Origin: Bufo bufo | Taxonomy: Eukaryota; Chordata; Amphibia; Anura; Bufonidae | Direction: 5' to 3' | DNA: 64,000 nt | Assembly (NCBI RefSeq): GCF_905171765.1 | Contig: NC_053391.1 | Span: 149,859,917 to 149,923,916 of the forward strand | In this document: one piece after another, positions 9,440 through 20,299 of the stretch | How the letters are laid out: the number at the start of each line of letters is the position of its first letter | Numbering within the stretch: the first letter of the stretch is position 1 | Made by a program: the position numbers and the translations under genes | The notes under the pieces: generated by a model | What the model was told of the DNA's origin: nothing | The model's database searches: none | Seen by the model: only the letters and a program-made list of their open reading frames with translations

Positions 9440-10110
9440 ATTGAATGAAATTTTTTTAATTAAATTCCCTGTCACCAATGCAGAGCAGGGGTTTGTATAC
9501 GGCAAAATTGGTAAAATGTCACCTGACAATGTAACAGATGATTTTTTTAAAATTATGTCGCTATCACCTATGCAGAGGAGGGGTTTAATTAAGGCAAAAA
9601 TGGACAAATGTCACCCAAGAATGTAACAGACAAATTAGTGAAATTTGTTTACCTGTCTACTTGGTACAGCAGGAGTATATCACACCCAAAAATTAGTAAA
9701 TTTCACCCGAATATGCAAAAGACAAATTAATGACATTTTTTTACCTGTCTACTAGGTATAGCAGTGGTATATCACACCCAAAAATTGGTGAATTTCACCC
9801 GAATATATAACAGACAAATTAGTGAAATGTTACCTATCTACTAGGTAGAGCAGGGGTATATCACACCCAAAAATTTGTGAATTTCACCCGAATATGTAAC
9901 AGACAAATTAGTGAAATTTTTTTAACTGTCTACTAGGTATAGCAGTTGTATATCACACCAAAAAAATTGGTGAATTTCACCAGAAAATGTAACAGACAAA
10001 TTAGTGTTTTTTTTTACCTGTCTACTAGGTATAGCAGTGGTATATCACACCCAAAAATTTGTGAATTTCACCCGAAAATGTAACAGACAAATTAGTGAAA
10101 TGACATAAAA
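9440..10110. repeat. 93-bp tandem array, 3' subterminal part of family-C hAT
   Basis: Five to six imperfect copies of a unit of about 93 bp containing CTGTCTACTAGGTATAGCAG, GTATATCACACCC and AATTTCACCCGAA, with AACAGACAAATTAGTGAAAT at the joint; more degraded copies start at 9440. It lies between the rRNA-like block and the transposase stop. No coding. Confidence 0.8.
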
Positions 10111-10382
10111 TAAAATATGTACAAGTTTAAAAAATTTAACTTGGTTTATGAGGTGGAGGTCCATATGGAGTAGGAGTTTGAGTAGGCGGTGGACATATCG
10201 GTGTAGGTGGAAGCAGCGGTGGAGGAGGTCGAGGTAGCCAACACTGGTTTTTGGTTTTAATTTTACATTTTTTTATTTTTTTAAATTAGGGTACACTCAA
10301 AAAGAGTGTGAAATATCCAAAATACAACAATGAGCAATTGCGCTGAAGTATAACAATGGCTGGTTAAGTCCGGTATACATGT

Positions 10383-13300
10383 CTATTCTGCACAAGGTAC
10401 GGACAAGTCCTGTGGGATCCATGCCCTGTTCATTTTAACGAATGTGAGCTTGTCCACATTGGGTGTGGACAGGTGGCTGCGCTTGTCTGTGATAACGCCC
10501 CCTGCCATACTAAACACACGTTCAGACAATACACTGGCTGCAGGGCAGGCCAGCACCTCCAAGACATAAAGGGCAAGGTCAGGCCATGTGCACAATTTGG
10601 AGACCCAAAAGTTGAAGGGGGCAGACCCGTCATTCAGTACGTGTAGGCGTGTGCACACATACTGCTCCACTATGTTGCTGAAATGCTGCCTCCTGCTAAG
10701 ACGTTCCATATCAGCTGGTGGTGCTGGTTGTTGTGGCGTGCTGACAAAGCTTTTCCACATTTCGGCCATGCTAACCCTGCCTTCTGAGGTGCTGGTGGTG
10801 CTCCAGCTGAGTTGGCGACCTCTTCTTCCTCCTCTGCCTTTGCCTTGTGCTTCCACTGTGCCCCCGCTGTAAGGTGGAAATGCCACGAGCAGCGCATCTA
10901 CCAGTATGCGCTTGTACTCGCGCATCTTGCGATCACGCTCCAGTGACGGAATTAAAGACGATGCGTTGTCCTTGTAACGGGGATACAGCAGCGTGGCCAC
11001 CCAGTAATCAGCACAAGTTAGAATGTGGGCAACTCGGCGGTCATTGCGGAGACACTGCAGCATGTAATCACTGTCCTCTGTGGGAGGTGTATAGTCTGTG
11101 TCCTCTGTATTCCCCCAGCCACGCACCACTGATGGCCATGAGCTAGCTTAGGTGCCACCCTGCAGTGAACACGGTTCCTCCTCCTCCATCTCCTCCTTCT
11201 CATCCTCCACCTTGTCATTCTCCAGAACTGTGCCCTGACTGGACAATTGTGAACGTGGCGTTTGTGGGTGCAGGAACCCACCCTCGTGCCACTTGTGAAT
11301 GACTGGCCGGAAACCCTATTAAATGATCCCTCTTCTTCCTCCTCCTTCTGTGCCACATCCTCTTCCATCATCGCCAGCAGCGTTTTTTTAAGGAGGCATA
11401 GAAGTGGGACAGTAACACTGAGAATGTCGTTATCGGCACTGGCCATGTTTGTGGAGTACTCGAAACAGCGCAACAAGGAACACAGGTTTCGCATGGAGGC
11501 CCAGACATTGGTGGTGAAGTGGTGCTGTTCCGCAGAGCGACTCACCAGTGCGTGCTGCAGCTGAAACTCCACTATCGCCTGCTGCTGCTCGCACAGTCTG
11601 GCCAGCATGTGTAAGGTGGTGTTCCACCTTGTGGGCACGTTGCATATGAGGCGGTGAGCGGGAAGGCCAAAGTTACGCTGCAGCGCTGACAGACGAGCAG
11701 CAGGGTGAGAACCCGAAAGCGCGCACAGACGGCCAGCACTTTATGCAGCAGCTCTGACATATCGGGGTAATTTTGAAGGAATCTCTGCACCACCAAATTC
11801 AGCACATGCACCAGGCAAGGGAAGTGCGTCAAACTGGCTAGTCCCAGAGCTGCTACGAGATTTCGCCCATTATCGCACACCACCAGGCCGGGCTTGAGGC
11901 TCACTGGCACCAACCACTCATCAGTCTGTTTTTCAAGGCCCGTCCACAGCTCCTGCACGGTGTTTGTCCTCCAAATAGATAAGTTTTAAAACTGCCTGCT
12001 GTCGTTTACCCCTGGCTGTGCTGAAGTTGGTGGTGAAGGTGTTAAGCTGACCAGATGAGGAGCCGGTAGAGGATGAAGAAGTGGAGTAGGAGGAGGAAGC
12101 GCCCTGCAATCCTTGGTGGTGGAAGGACATGCGCCAAACTGCTATCCGCCTCAGGCCCAGCCACAACTGCATTTACCCAGTGTACTGTTATGGAGATATA
12201 ACGTCCCTGACCGTGCTAACTGGTCCACGTATCCGTAGTGAGGTGAACCTTACCACAGATGGCGTTGCACAGTGCACACCAGATTTTGTCCCCTACTTGG
12301 TTGTGCAGGGAAGGGATGGCACACCTAAAAAAGTAGTTTCGGCTGGGCACGACGTACTGTGGGACTGCCACCGCTATAAGTCTTTTAAAACTCTCCGTCT
12401 TCACCAGATGGAATGACAGCATTTCAAAGGCCAGTCATTTTGAAATGCTGGCATCCAGGGCCAGGGATTGCAGGTGGGTAGGGGGGTACTTCCTCTTCCG
12501 TTCCAGTGTTTGGGAGATGGAGAGCTGAACGCTTCCGTGGGACATTGTGGAGATGCTTGGTGACCCAGGTGGAGGTGTTGCTGGCAGATCCTCTGTTTGC
12601 AGGGTGGCAGGTGGCACTGTCACTCCAGAGGTGGATGATGAGGCCGAGACTGCAGCAGAAGAGGAAGCAGGAGGAGCCAGAGACCTTTCTTGGTTTTTGA
12701 GGTGTCTACTTCACTGCAGCTCGTGCTTTGCACTTAGATGCCTGGTCATGCAGGTTGTGCTCAGGTTGAGAACGTTTAGGCCTCGCTTCAGGCTCTGATT
12801 GCACAGCGTGCAAACTACTCGTATCTTGTCGTCAGCACATTGTCTGAAGAACTGCCACGCCAGGGAACTCCTTGGAGCTGGCTTTGGTGTGCTCGGTCCC
12901 TTGCTGCGGTGGGCATTAGCAGGCGTACTGTCTAGGGGACGGCCGCTCCGCTTTTGCACCCTGCTCCCTCTTCTGCTGTGCTGGTTTCTCTGTGCGACCA
13001 CCGCCTCTTCCTCCGAACTACACAGATCACTCGCATGACCTTGATTCAATGTGGGGTCAAGGACTACATCGTCCTCCACATCATCTTCCACCCAGTCTTT
13101 ACCCCTGCCCTCCTTGTTGGTCTGCACACTTTCGAAAGCCACAGCAGTTGGCACCTATGTTTCGTCATCATCCGATACGTGCTGCGGTGGTCCTCCCATG
13201 TACTCATCTTGAAACATAAGTGGTTGGGCATCGGTGCACTCAATCTCTTCTACTTCTGGGGCAGGGCTAGGTGGATGGCCCTGGGAAAGCCTGCTAGCAG

Positions 13301-13390
13301 AGTCATCAAAAAGCAGAAGAGACTGCTGCATGACTTGGGGCTCAGACTGCTTGGCTTATTTGCAAGGGGGTGAGGTGAAAGACTGATGGA
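10383..13390 (-). pseudogene. hAT transposase, BED finger type, family C, broken
   Basis: Reading leftwards on the minus strand: acidic N-terminus (13390-12870), BED zinc finger at about 12860-12715 (VVCTLCNQ with Cys pair, then TRHLSAKH with His pair), Ser/Pro-rich linker, first catalytic motif HLTTDTWTS (about 12230), second motif VVCDNGRNLVAAL (about 11870), CLVHVLNLVVQ (11810), TRWNTTLHML (11630), DYWVATLLYPRYK (about 11000) and the dimerisation block LACPAASVLSERVFSMAG (about 10530) ending at 10383. At least five frame breaks separate these pieces, although the catalytic residues survive. An intact protein would be about 900 residues and cut and paste the element. The first residues are displaced to 16125-16400 by the CR1. 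Confidence 0.85.
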
Positions 13391-16124
13391 CATGTGGAGT
13401 CACTGTGGGTAGAGATACATGGAGCTAAAAACAACAATAAATTACTAATAGGAGTCTACTATAAACCACCTAATATACCAGAGTCCACAGAAAATCTACT
13501 ACTAAACGAGATAGACAAGGCGGCAAATCATAATGAGGTGGTTATTATGGGGGACTTCAACTACCCAGATATAGACTGGGAAACTGAAACTTGTATATCT
13601 CATAAAGGAAACAGATTCTTGGCAATAACCAAAGACCATTATCTCTCCCAACTGGTTCAGGACCCGACTAGAGGGACGGCCATACTGGACTTAATATTAA
13701 CCAATAGACCTGACAGAACAACAGACGTGCAGGTTGGGGGACACCTGGGAAATAGTGACCATAAAGTAATAACCTTCCAATTATCATTCAAAAGAGCGTT
13801 TCTACAGGGAGAAACAAAAATACCAAACTTCAAAAAAGCTAAATTTAGCCAACTAAGAGAGGCCATAGGCCTAACTAACTGGGACAAAGTCCTCAAAAAT
13901 AAAAATACAGCCAAAAAATGGGATATCTTTAAAAACATCCTAAAATCTCATTGTGAGAGGTACATACCGTATGGGAATAAAAGGTTAAGGAACAAAAAGA
14001 AACCAATGTGGATAAACAGAACTGTAAAGAAAGCAATAAATGACAAAAAGAAAGCATATAAAACCCTAAAACAGGAGGGTAGCACGGAAGCACTGAAAAA
14101 CTATAAGGAAAAAAACAGAACATGTAAAAAACAAATAAAAGCGGCCAAACTAGAGACCGAGAGATTAATTGCCAAACAGAGTAAAACTAACCCTAAAATG
14201 TTCTTCAATTATATAAATGTTAAAAAGTATAAATCTGAAGGTGTCGGCCCTTTAAAGAGTAATGAGGGGGGAGTCGCAGAGAGCGACGAGGAGAAAGCAA
14301 AGCTGTTAAATATTTTTTTCTCCAATGTATTCACTGAGGAAAATAAACTGTCAGATGAAATGCTGAATGCTGAAATAAATTCGCCATTAAAAGTGTCCTG
14401 TCTGACCCAGGAAGAAGTACAACAGCGACTTAAAAAAATCAAAATAGACAAATCGCCAGGACCGGATGGCATACACCCCCGTATCCTAAGGGAATTAAGT
14501 AATGTCATAGCCAGACCTTTATTTCTGATATTTGCGGACTCTGTACTAACAGGGAATGTCCCACAGGATTGGCGCATGGCAAATGTGGTGCCAATATTCA
14601 AAAAGGGTCCAAAAACAGAGCCTGGAAACTATAGGCCGGTAAGTTTAACATCTGTTGTGGGTAAACTGTTTGAAGGTTTTCTGAGAGATGCTATGTTAGA
14701 GCATCTTATGGGAAATAAGCAAATAACGCCATATCAGCATGGCTTCGTGAGGGATCGGTCATGTCAAACTAATTTAATCAGTTTCTATGAGGAGGTAAGT
14801 ACTAGACTTGACAGCGGCAAATCAATGGATGTCGTGTATCTGGACTTCTCCAAAGCATTTGACACTGTACCTCATAAAAGGTTAGTATATAAAATGAGAA
14901 TGCTCGGACTCGGAGAAAACGTCTGTAAGTGGGTAAGTAACTGGCTCAATGATAGAAAACAGAGGGTGGTTATTAACGGTACATACTCAGATTGGGTCAC
15001 TGTCACTAGTGGAGTACCTCAGGGGTCAGTATTGGGCCCTATTCTCTTCAATATATTTATTAATGATCTTGTAGAAGGCTTGCATAGTAAAATATCAATT
15101 TTCGCAGATGACACTAAACTGTGTAAAGTAATTAACACTGAAGAGGACAGTATACTACTACAAAGGGATCTGGATAGATTGGAGGCTTGGGCAGATAAGT
15201 GGCAGATGAGGTTTAACACTGAGAAATGTAAAGTTATGCACATGGGAAGGAATAATGCAAGTCACCCGTACATACTAAATGGTAAAACACTCGGTAACAC
15301 TGACATGGAAAAGGATCTAGGAATTTTAATAAACAGCAAACTAAGCTGCAAAAAACAGTGTCAGGCAGCGGCTGCCAAGGCCAATAAGATAATGGGTTGC
15401 ATCAAAAGGGGCATAGATGCCCGTGATGAGAACATATTCCTACTACTTTACAAATCACTGGTCAGACCACACATGGAGTACTGTGTACAGTTCTGGGCTC
15501 CTGTAAACAAGGCAGACATAGCAGAGCTGGAGAGGGTCCAGAGGAGGGCAACTAAAGTAATAACTGGAATGGGGCAACTACAGTACCCTGAAAGATTATC
15601 AAAATTAGGGTTATTCACGTTAGAAAAAAGACGACTGAGGGGAGATCTAATTACTATGTATAAATATATCAGGGGGCAGTACAGAGATCTATCCCATCAT
15701 CTATTTATCCCCAGGACTGTGACTGTGACGAGGGGACATCCTCTGCGTTTGGAGGAAAGAAGGTTTGTACACAAACATAGAAAAGGGTTCTTTACGGTAA
15801 GAGCAGTGAGACTATGGAACTCTCTGCCTGAGGAGGTGGTGATGGTGAGTACAATAAAGGAATTCAAGAGGGGCCTGGATGTATTTCTGGAGTGTAATAA
15901 TATTACAGGCTATAGCTACTAGAGAGGGGTCGTTGATCCAGGGAGTTATTCTGATTGCCTGATTGGAGTCGGGAAGGAATTTTTTATTCCCCTAAAGTGA
16001 GGAAAATTGGCTTCTACCTCACAGGTTTTTTTTTGCCTTCCTCTGGATCAACTTGTAGGATGACAGGCCGAACTGGATGGACAAATGTCTTTTTTCGGCC
16101 TTATGTACTATGTTACTATGTTAC
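13391..16124 (+). mobile_element. CR1-clade LINE, 5'-truncated
   Basis: It starts abruptly inside the endonuclease and ends with a 3' UTR of about 200 bases that closes in TATGTACTATGTTACTATG, an 8-bp (TATGTTAC) repeat tail and no poly-A, as in CR1. It splits the hAT transposase between 13390 and 16125. I could not define a target duplication with certainty. Near-identical tails lie at 3164-3277 and 27678 (reverse). Confidence 0.85.
13394..15922 (+). CDS. CR1 ORF2 protein, endonuclease (partial) plus reverse transcriptase
   Basis: An uninterrupted 842-codon frame. Residues 1-130 are the back half of the endonuclease: GVYYKPPN, MGDFNYPDIDW (about 52-62) and LGNSDHKVI (SDH about 120). The reverse transcriptase follows with IDKSPGPDGIHPRIL (about 353), DWRMANVVPIFKKG (about 393), YRPVSLTSVVGK, VYLDFSKAFDTVPH, SGVPQGSVLGPILFN and the catalytic IFADDTKL (FADD about 570-573). 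The C-terminal region ends NNITGYSY at the stop. The enzyme nicks target DNA and copies its RNA onto it. The first 100 or so residues of the endonuclease, including the TE motif, are missing, so the ATG at 13394 is just the first in frame. The absence of stops suggests a recent insertion. Confidence 0.9.
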   Translation: MESLWVEIHGAKNNNKLLIGVYYKPPNIPESTENLLLNEIDKAANHNEVVIMGDFNYPDIDWETETCISHKGNRFLAITKDHYLSQLVQDPTRGTAILDLILTNRPDRTTDVQVGGHLGNSDHKVITFQLSFKRAFLQGETKIPNFKKAKFSQLREAIGLTNWDKVLKNKNTAKKWDIFKNILKSHCERYIPYGNKRLRNKKKPMWINRTVKKAINDKKKAYKTLKQEGSTEALKNYKEKNRTCKKQIKAAKLETERLIAKQSKTNPKMFFNYINVKKYKSEGVGPLKSNEGGVAESDEEKAKLLNIFFSNVFTEENKLSDEMLNAEINSPLKVSCLTQEEVQQRLKKIKIDKSPGPDGIHPRILRELSNVIARPLFLIFADSVLTGNVPQDWRMANVVPIFKKGPKTEPGNYRPVSLTSVVGKLFEGFLRDAMLEHLMGNKQITPYQHGFVRDRSCQTNLISFYEEVSTRLDSGKSMDVVYLDFSKAFDTVPHKRLVYKMRMLGLGENVCKWVSNWLNDRKQRVVINGTYSDWVTVTSGVPQGSVLGPILFNIFINDLVEGLHSKISIFADDTKLCKVINTEEDSILLQRDLDRLEAWADKWQMRFNTEKCKVMHMGRNNASHPYILNGKTLGNTDMEKDLGILINSKLSCKKQCQAAAAKANKIMGCIKRGIDARDENIFLLLYKSLVRPHMEYCVQFWAPVNKADIAELERVQRRATKVITGMGQLQYPERLSKLGLFTLEKRRLRGDLITMYKYIRGQYRDLSHHLFIPRTVTVTRGHPLRLEERRFVHKHRKGFFTVRAVRLWNSLPEEVVMVSTIKEFKRGLDVFLECNNITGYSY

Positions 16125-16400
16125 ATCGGCTGCAGGTGCCAACTCTGATCTTTCAGCAGGGGACTGGGTGGGAGACAATGTAAAGGAACTGGAGGCACTG
16201 TCAGCAACCCAATCTACTATCTTGTTCTGGCCTCACCGATCATAGAGCCGCATTAGGCCCGACCAAATACTCCTGAAGGTTATGTCGCCTACTCGCGCCT
16301 CAGGTAGGTGTTTCACTTGTGTGTGTAGCTGGCACAGATCGACCACGTCCTCTCCCTGCAACATGAGCTCCACCAGCAGCACCACGACCGGGGCCATGTC
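16125..16400 (-). pseudogene. N-terminal piece of the family-C hAT transposase
   Basis: On the minus strand a start near 16398 gives MAPVVVLLVELMLQGEDVVDL and continues through HLPEARVGD and an SADSASSS stretch to 16125, where the CR1 tail begins. The position, strand and acidic Ser-rich character match the upstream part of the transposase at 10383-13390. A stop lies in the middle. The alignable relatives are the N-terminal regions at about 33480-33720 and 63800-64000 (WIA-DSASSRLS type words). Confidence 0.55.
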
Positions 16401-16429
16401 CCTTATTTGATGCTCTCCTCATATATCTC

Positions 16430-17822
16430 AAATTTGGGATCTTGCCCAAAATGGGTGTTTTTTTAATAACAGAATAGAACATCAGTATCTAACGCGTGTA
16501 TCTCACAATGACCAATGCAGCAAGGGCAGAAATATTAAAGGGAGTCTGTCATCTACATAACATGTTTTAACCTGATGATATAGCTCTGTGGGAGGCAGAT
16601 CCATAACACTGATGGTACCCATGTTTAGTTTTTTTAGAGCCTCCAAAGTACCTAAAATGAAATTTTAAAAATATGCAAATTACCTATTGCAAGTGCCCAG
16701 GGGCGGAGAGTGTGCTGCAAGTGCCCAGTGCTCCCCGCCTTACTTGCTTCTGACTCCTCACCTCTATCGTCCGGCCAGCCCTGTATCCTTGCAGCGTCAT
16801 TTTTATCTCCATTAATAATCTAGTGCCTGTTCGCTTCACCGCCGGGTCCGGGCATGCGCAGTACATTGCCCACTGTGGGCAGAGGCATACTGATATGCCG
16901 TGCGCATGAGCCAGTTACGTACACCGGCGGTAAAGCGCACAGGCTCTGGATTATGAATGGAGACGAAAATGACCCAGCAAGGATACAGGGCCTGCCGGAC
17001 GATACAGAGGGGAGGAGTCAGGAGCAAGTAAGGCGGGGAGCACTGGGCACTTGCAGCACACTCTCCGCCCTTGGGCACTTGCGATAGGTAATTTGCATAT
17101 TTTTAAAACTTTATTTTAGGTACTTTGGAGGCTCTGAAAAACTACACATGGGTACCATTTGTGTTATGGATCTGCCTCCCACAGAGCTATATCATCAGTT
17201 TAAAACATGTTATGTAGGTGACAGACTCCCTTTAAGTACTTTGGCCAAAATGAGTGTTTTTTTAAACCCAGAATATTATTGCTGTATTTCAAGATTGTAT
17301 CTCACACTGACAGACGCAGACAAGAGGCAAATTTAGTTTTTTCCCCAAAATGGGTGTTTTTTTAATAACAGAATATGACAGCAGTAAAAAACGTTTCGAA
17401 TTTCACACTGACAAATGCAGACAATGTTGCAAATTAAGTATTTTGCCCAAAATGGGTGTTTTTTTTTAAATAATAGAATATGACAGCAGTGTAAAATGTC
17501 GAATTTCACACTGACAGATGCAAACAAGGCCGCAAATTAAGTATTTTGCCCAAAATTGGTGTTTTTTTTAATAACAGAATAGCACAGCAGTATATGGCGC
17601 TTGAATTTCACACTGACAGATGCAGACAAAGCCCCAAATAAAGTATTTTGCCCAAAAAGGGTGTTTTTTTAATAACAGAATATGACAGCAGTATATAACA
17701 GTTGAATTTCACACTGACAGATGTAGACAAGGCCGCAAATTAAGTATTTTGCCCAAAAAGGGTGTTTTTTTAATAACAGAATATGACAGCAGTATATAAC
17801 ATTCGAATTTCACACTGACAGA
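16430..17822. repeat. 101-bp tandem array of family-C hAT, first part
   Basis: Copies of about 101 bp with AAGTATTTTGCCCAAAA, GGGTGTTTTTTTAATAACAG, AATATGACAGCAGTATA and TTTCACACTGACAGATG. The array is interrupted by the T2 MITE (16535-17235) and then by the family-B hAT at 17823, and resumes in register at 25739. It lies between promoter and transposase start, so it would be in the 5' leader. Confidence 0.85.
16535..17235. mobile_element. T2/Kolobok-like palindromic MITE
   Basis: Ends TTAAAGGGAGTCTGTCA and its inverse TGACAGACTCCCTTTAA, with TTAA at 16535-16538 and 17232-17235. The long arms pair: ACATAACATGTTTTAA, ATATAGCTCTGTGGGAGGCA, GGTACTTTGGAGGCTCT and GGTAATTTGCATATTTTTAA on both sides; the hinge is near 16880. 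TTAAAGGGA fits the T2 consensus TTAAAGGRR. No coding. Confidence 0.8.
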
Positions 17823-17985
17823 TAGAGATGTCGCGAACTATTCGCCGGCGAAAAAGTTCCCGGCGAACATCGCTTGTTCGCCTTCGCCGAGACGGGCGAA
17901 CATATGTCATGTTCGGTCCGCCCCCTATACGTCATCATTGAGCAAACTTTGACCCTGTACCTTACAGTCAGCAGACACATTCCAG

Positions 17986-18033
17986 CCAATCAGCATACCC
18001 TCCCTCCCAGACCCTCCCACCTCCTATAAAAAA
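17986..18033 (+). promoter_or_regulatory. Predicted hAT promoter, CCAAT and TATA boxes
   Basis: CCAAT at 17986-17990 and TATAAAAAAG at 18025-18034 lie 160-210 bases inside the 5' terminus and upstream of the leader. The reversed copy at 226-469 keeps the CCAAT but has a mutated TATA. Function is inferred from the motifs and their position only. Confidence 0.5.
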
Positions 18034-18235
18034 GCAAGGACGGCAGCTCTCTTAGATTCATTCTGAAGCTGCAGTGTTAGTTAGAGCAGGGGGAGTGCTG
18101 CTGCTGCTGAATTAATAGGGAAAGCGTTAGCTAGGCCAGTGTATCCACTCCAGTCCTCAAAGACTTATCTGCTGTAAGGACAGCGTCCTGACAGCACCCC
18201 AAAAAGCCCTTTTTAGGGCTGGTACATCAGTCTGC

Positions 18236-18615
18236 TTTTATTTATTTTTTCTATATATATATTGCAGTTGCCTGCCCGTGTGTGAGAGGCCACAGGCCCA
18301 CAGACTGTACTGTGTGCACACCACTCATATAGGGTGGCACAGTACCTTGCAGATAAAAAAATCATTGAATTTTTCCTCTGTAATATAATTGCAGTTGCCT
18401 GCCAGTGAGTGTCAGGCCCACAGACTGTACTGTGCCCACTGCCCACCACTCATATAGGGTGGCACAGTACCTTGCAGATAAAAAAGTCATTTAATTTTTC
18501 CTCTGTAATATAATTGCAGTTGCCTGCCAGTGAGTGTCAGGCCCACTGACTGTACTGTGCCCACTGCCCACCACTCATATAGGGTGGCACAGTACCTTGC
18601 AGATAAAAAAGTCAT
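18236..18615 (+). repeat. 125-bp tandem array, 5' leader of family-B hAT
   Basis: Three copies at an exact 125-bp spacing (AGGGTGGCACAGTACC at 18331, 18456 and 18581), each with TGCAGTTGCCTGCC, AGGCCCAC, GACTGTACTGTG and ACCACTCATATAGGGTGG. The last copy abuts the transposase remnant directly at 18615, the deletion joint that removed the N-terminal coding region. Confidence 0.85.
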
Positions 18616-18618
18616 TTA

Positions 18619-19866
18619 ATGACCTTCAATAAGATCAGTGAAGACGAGGAACGGGACATGAGTAGCTTGGCATTCAACCTTGTGCAAATGGGGTCTTTCA
18701 TGCTGTCATGCCTGTTGAGGGACCCTTGTATAAAAAGGCTGAAGGAGAATGACCTGTACTGGGTGGCCACGCTACTAGACCCCCGGTATAAGCAGAAAGT
18801 GGCTGAAATGTTACCGAATTACCGGATGTCGGAAAGGATGCAGCAGTTCCAAAACAAGTTAAAAAATATGCTTTACACAGCGTATAAGGGTGATGTCACA
18901 GCACAACGGGAATCTAACAGGGGAAGAGGTGAAAGTAATCCTCCTCCTACCACGACCATGTCGGCAAGGACAGGACGCTTTACAGACGTGTTGTTGATGG
19001 AGGACATGCAAAGCTTTTTAAGTCCTATGCATCGCCACAGCCCTTCAGGGTCCACCCTCAGAGAACTACTCGACCGACAGGTAGCAGACTACCTCGCCTT
19101 AAAGAGGACCTTTCACTGATCCTGACATTGTGAACTAAGTATCAAGACATATACAGCGGCGCCCAGGGATCTCACTGCACTTACTATTATCCCTGGGCGC
19201 CGCTCCGTTCTCCCGTTATGTCCTCCGGTATGTTCGGGGAGTTGGTTAAAGTAGGCGGAGACTTAGGGGACTTGGTTATAGTAGGCGGAGTCTGCCCTTG
19301 TTCTGCTGGGCGTCTCCTTCTCCTAGGCTGTAGCGCTGGCCAATCGCAGCGCAGAGCTCACAGCCTGGCCAGCGATGCGATTGGCCAGCGCTACAGCCTA
19401 GGAGAAGGAGATGCCCAGCAGAACAAGGGAAGACTCTGCCTACTATAACTAAGTCCCCGAACATACCGGAGGACATAACGGGAGAACAGAGCTGCGCCCA
19501 GGGATAATAGTAAGTGCAGTGAGATTCCTGGGCGCCGCTGTATATGTCATGATACTTAGTTCACAATGTCAGGATCGGTGAAAGGTCCTCTTTAACTGCA
19601 GATATCGACACTCTGAGGAGCGATGAACCCCTTGACTACTGGGTGTGCAGGCTTGACCTGTGGCCTGAGCTATCCCAATTTGCGATAGAACTTCTGGCCT
19701 GCCCCGCTTCAAGTGTCCTGTCAGAAAGGACCTTCAGCGCAGCAGGAGGTATTGTCACTGAGAAGAGAAGTCACCTAGGTCAAAAAAGTCTAGATTACCT
19801 CACCTTTATTAATATGAATGAGGCATGGATCCCAAAGGGACTGACAGTTGGGGATGCATTTGACTA
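18619..19866 (+). pseudogene. hAT transposase, family B, N-terminally deleted and split
   Basis: First exon-like piece 18619-19098: LNDYWVATLLDPRYK-type motif (DLYWVATLLDPRYKQKV) and a charged linker to LLDRQVADYLAL. Second piece 19597-19866: DTLRSDEPLDYWVCRLDLW, then LLACPASSVLSERTFSAAGG and IVTEKRSHL, the hAT dimerisation block, ending GDAFD stop. The T2 MITE at 19099-19596 sits between, and its removal leaving one TTAA would keep the frame (GCC TTA ACT). The BED finger and both upstream catalytic motifs are gone. Its closest relative in the window is the transposase of 46734-55130. Confidence 0.85.
19099..19596. mobile_element. T2-like palindromic MITE inside a transposase frame
   Basis: TTAAAGAGGACCTTTCAC (19099) and inverse GTGAAAGGTCCTCTTTAA (19596), with a TTAA duplication from the coding word CCTTAACTG. 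The arms pair through GATCCTGACATTGTGAACTA, ATACAGCGGCGCCCAGGGAT, CATACCGGAGGACATAACGG and GCTGTAGCGCTGGCCAATCG, hinge near 19350. The open frames within mirror each other and are not genes. Confidence 0.85.
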
Positions 19867-20299
19867 AGAAAGGCCTGATGAGAAGCCTTGGGCTATAAAA
19901 TGGTCCACACTCTGCTGTATTTAATCTCTGCATGCCAGATGACTTGCAGGACTTCTTCTCCGCAACCAACTAGGGTTCAAGCCGCAATGTTTTAGTACAC
20001 TTTCTGCCTGGAAAACATCAATTTTTCCGGCCGCTGGTGCTGCACTGTGGCTGCAAGAACAAAACAAAAAAAAAAGGCAAATACATGTGTCAATTCCGCT
20101 TTGTGATCGTTACCTTGTTGTGGTGAAGGGGCTTGCGTATCACAATGAAACGATCACCTCTATGAGTGTGTTGGCAATGTTGGCACACCCCAAATGATAA
20201 GGTCGTTGCTTCATTGTGAACAGACCAAAAGCAATCGGCTGGATAATTTTTCATAAAAAAACATTAATTTTCTTTGTGATCACCTAAGGTGATCATTAA

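Noticed and set aside
19218..19476. Open frames MSSGMFG... on both strands
   Set aside because: Product of the palindromic T2-like MITE.
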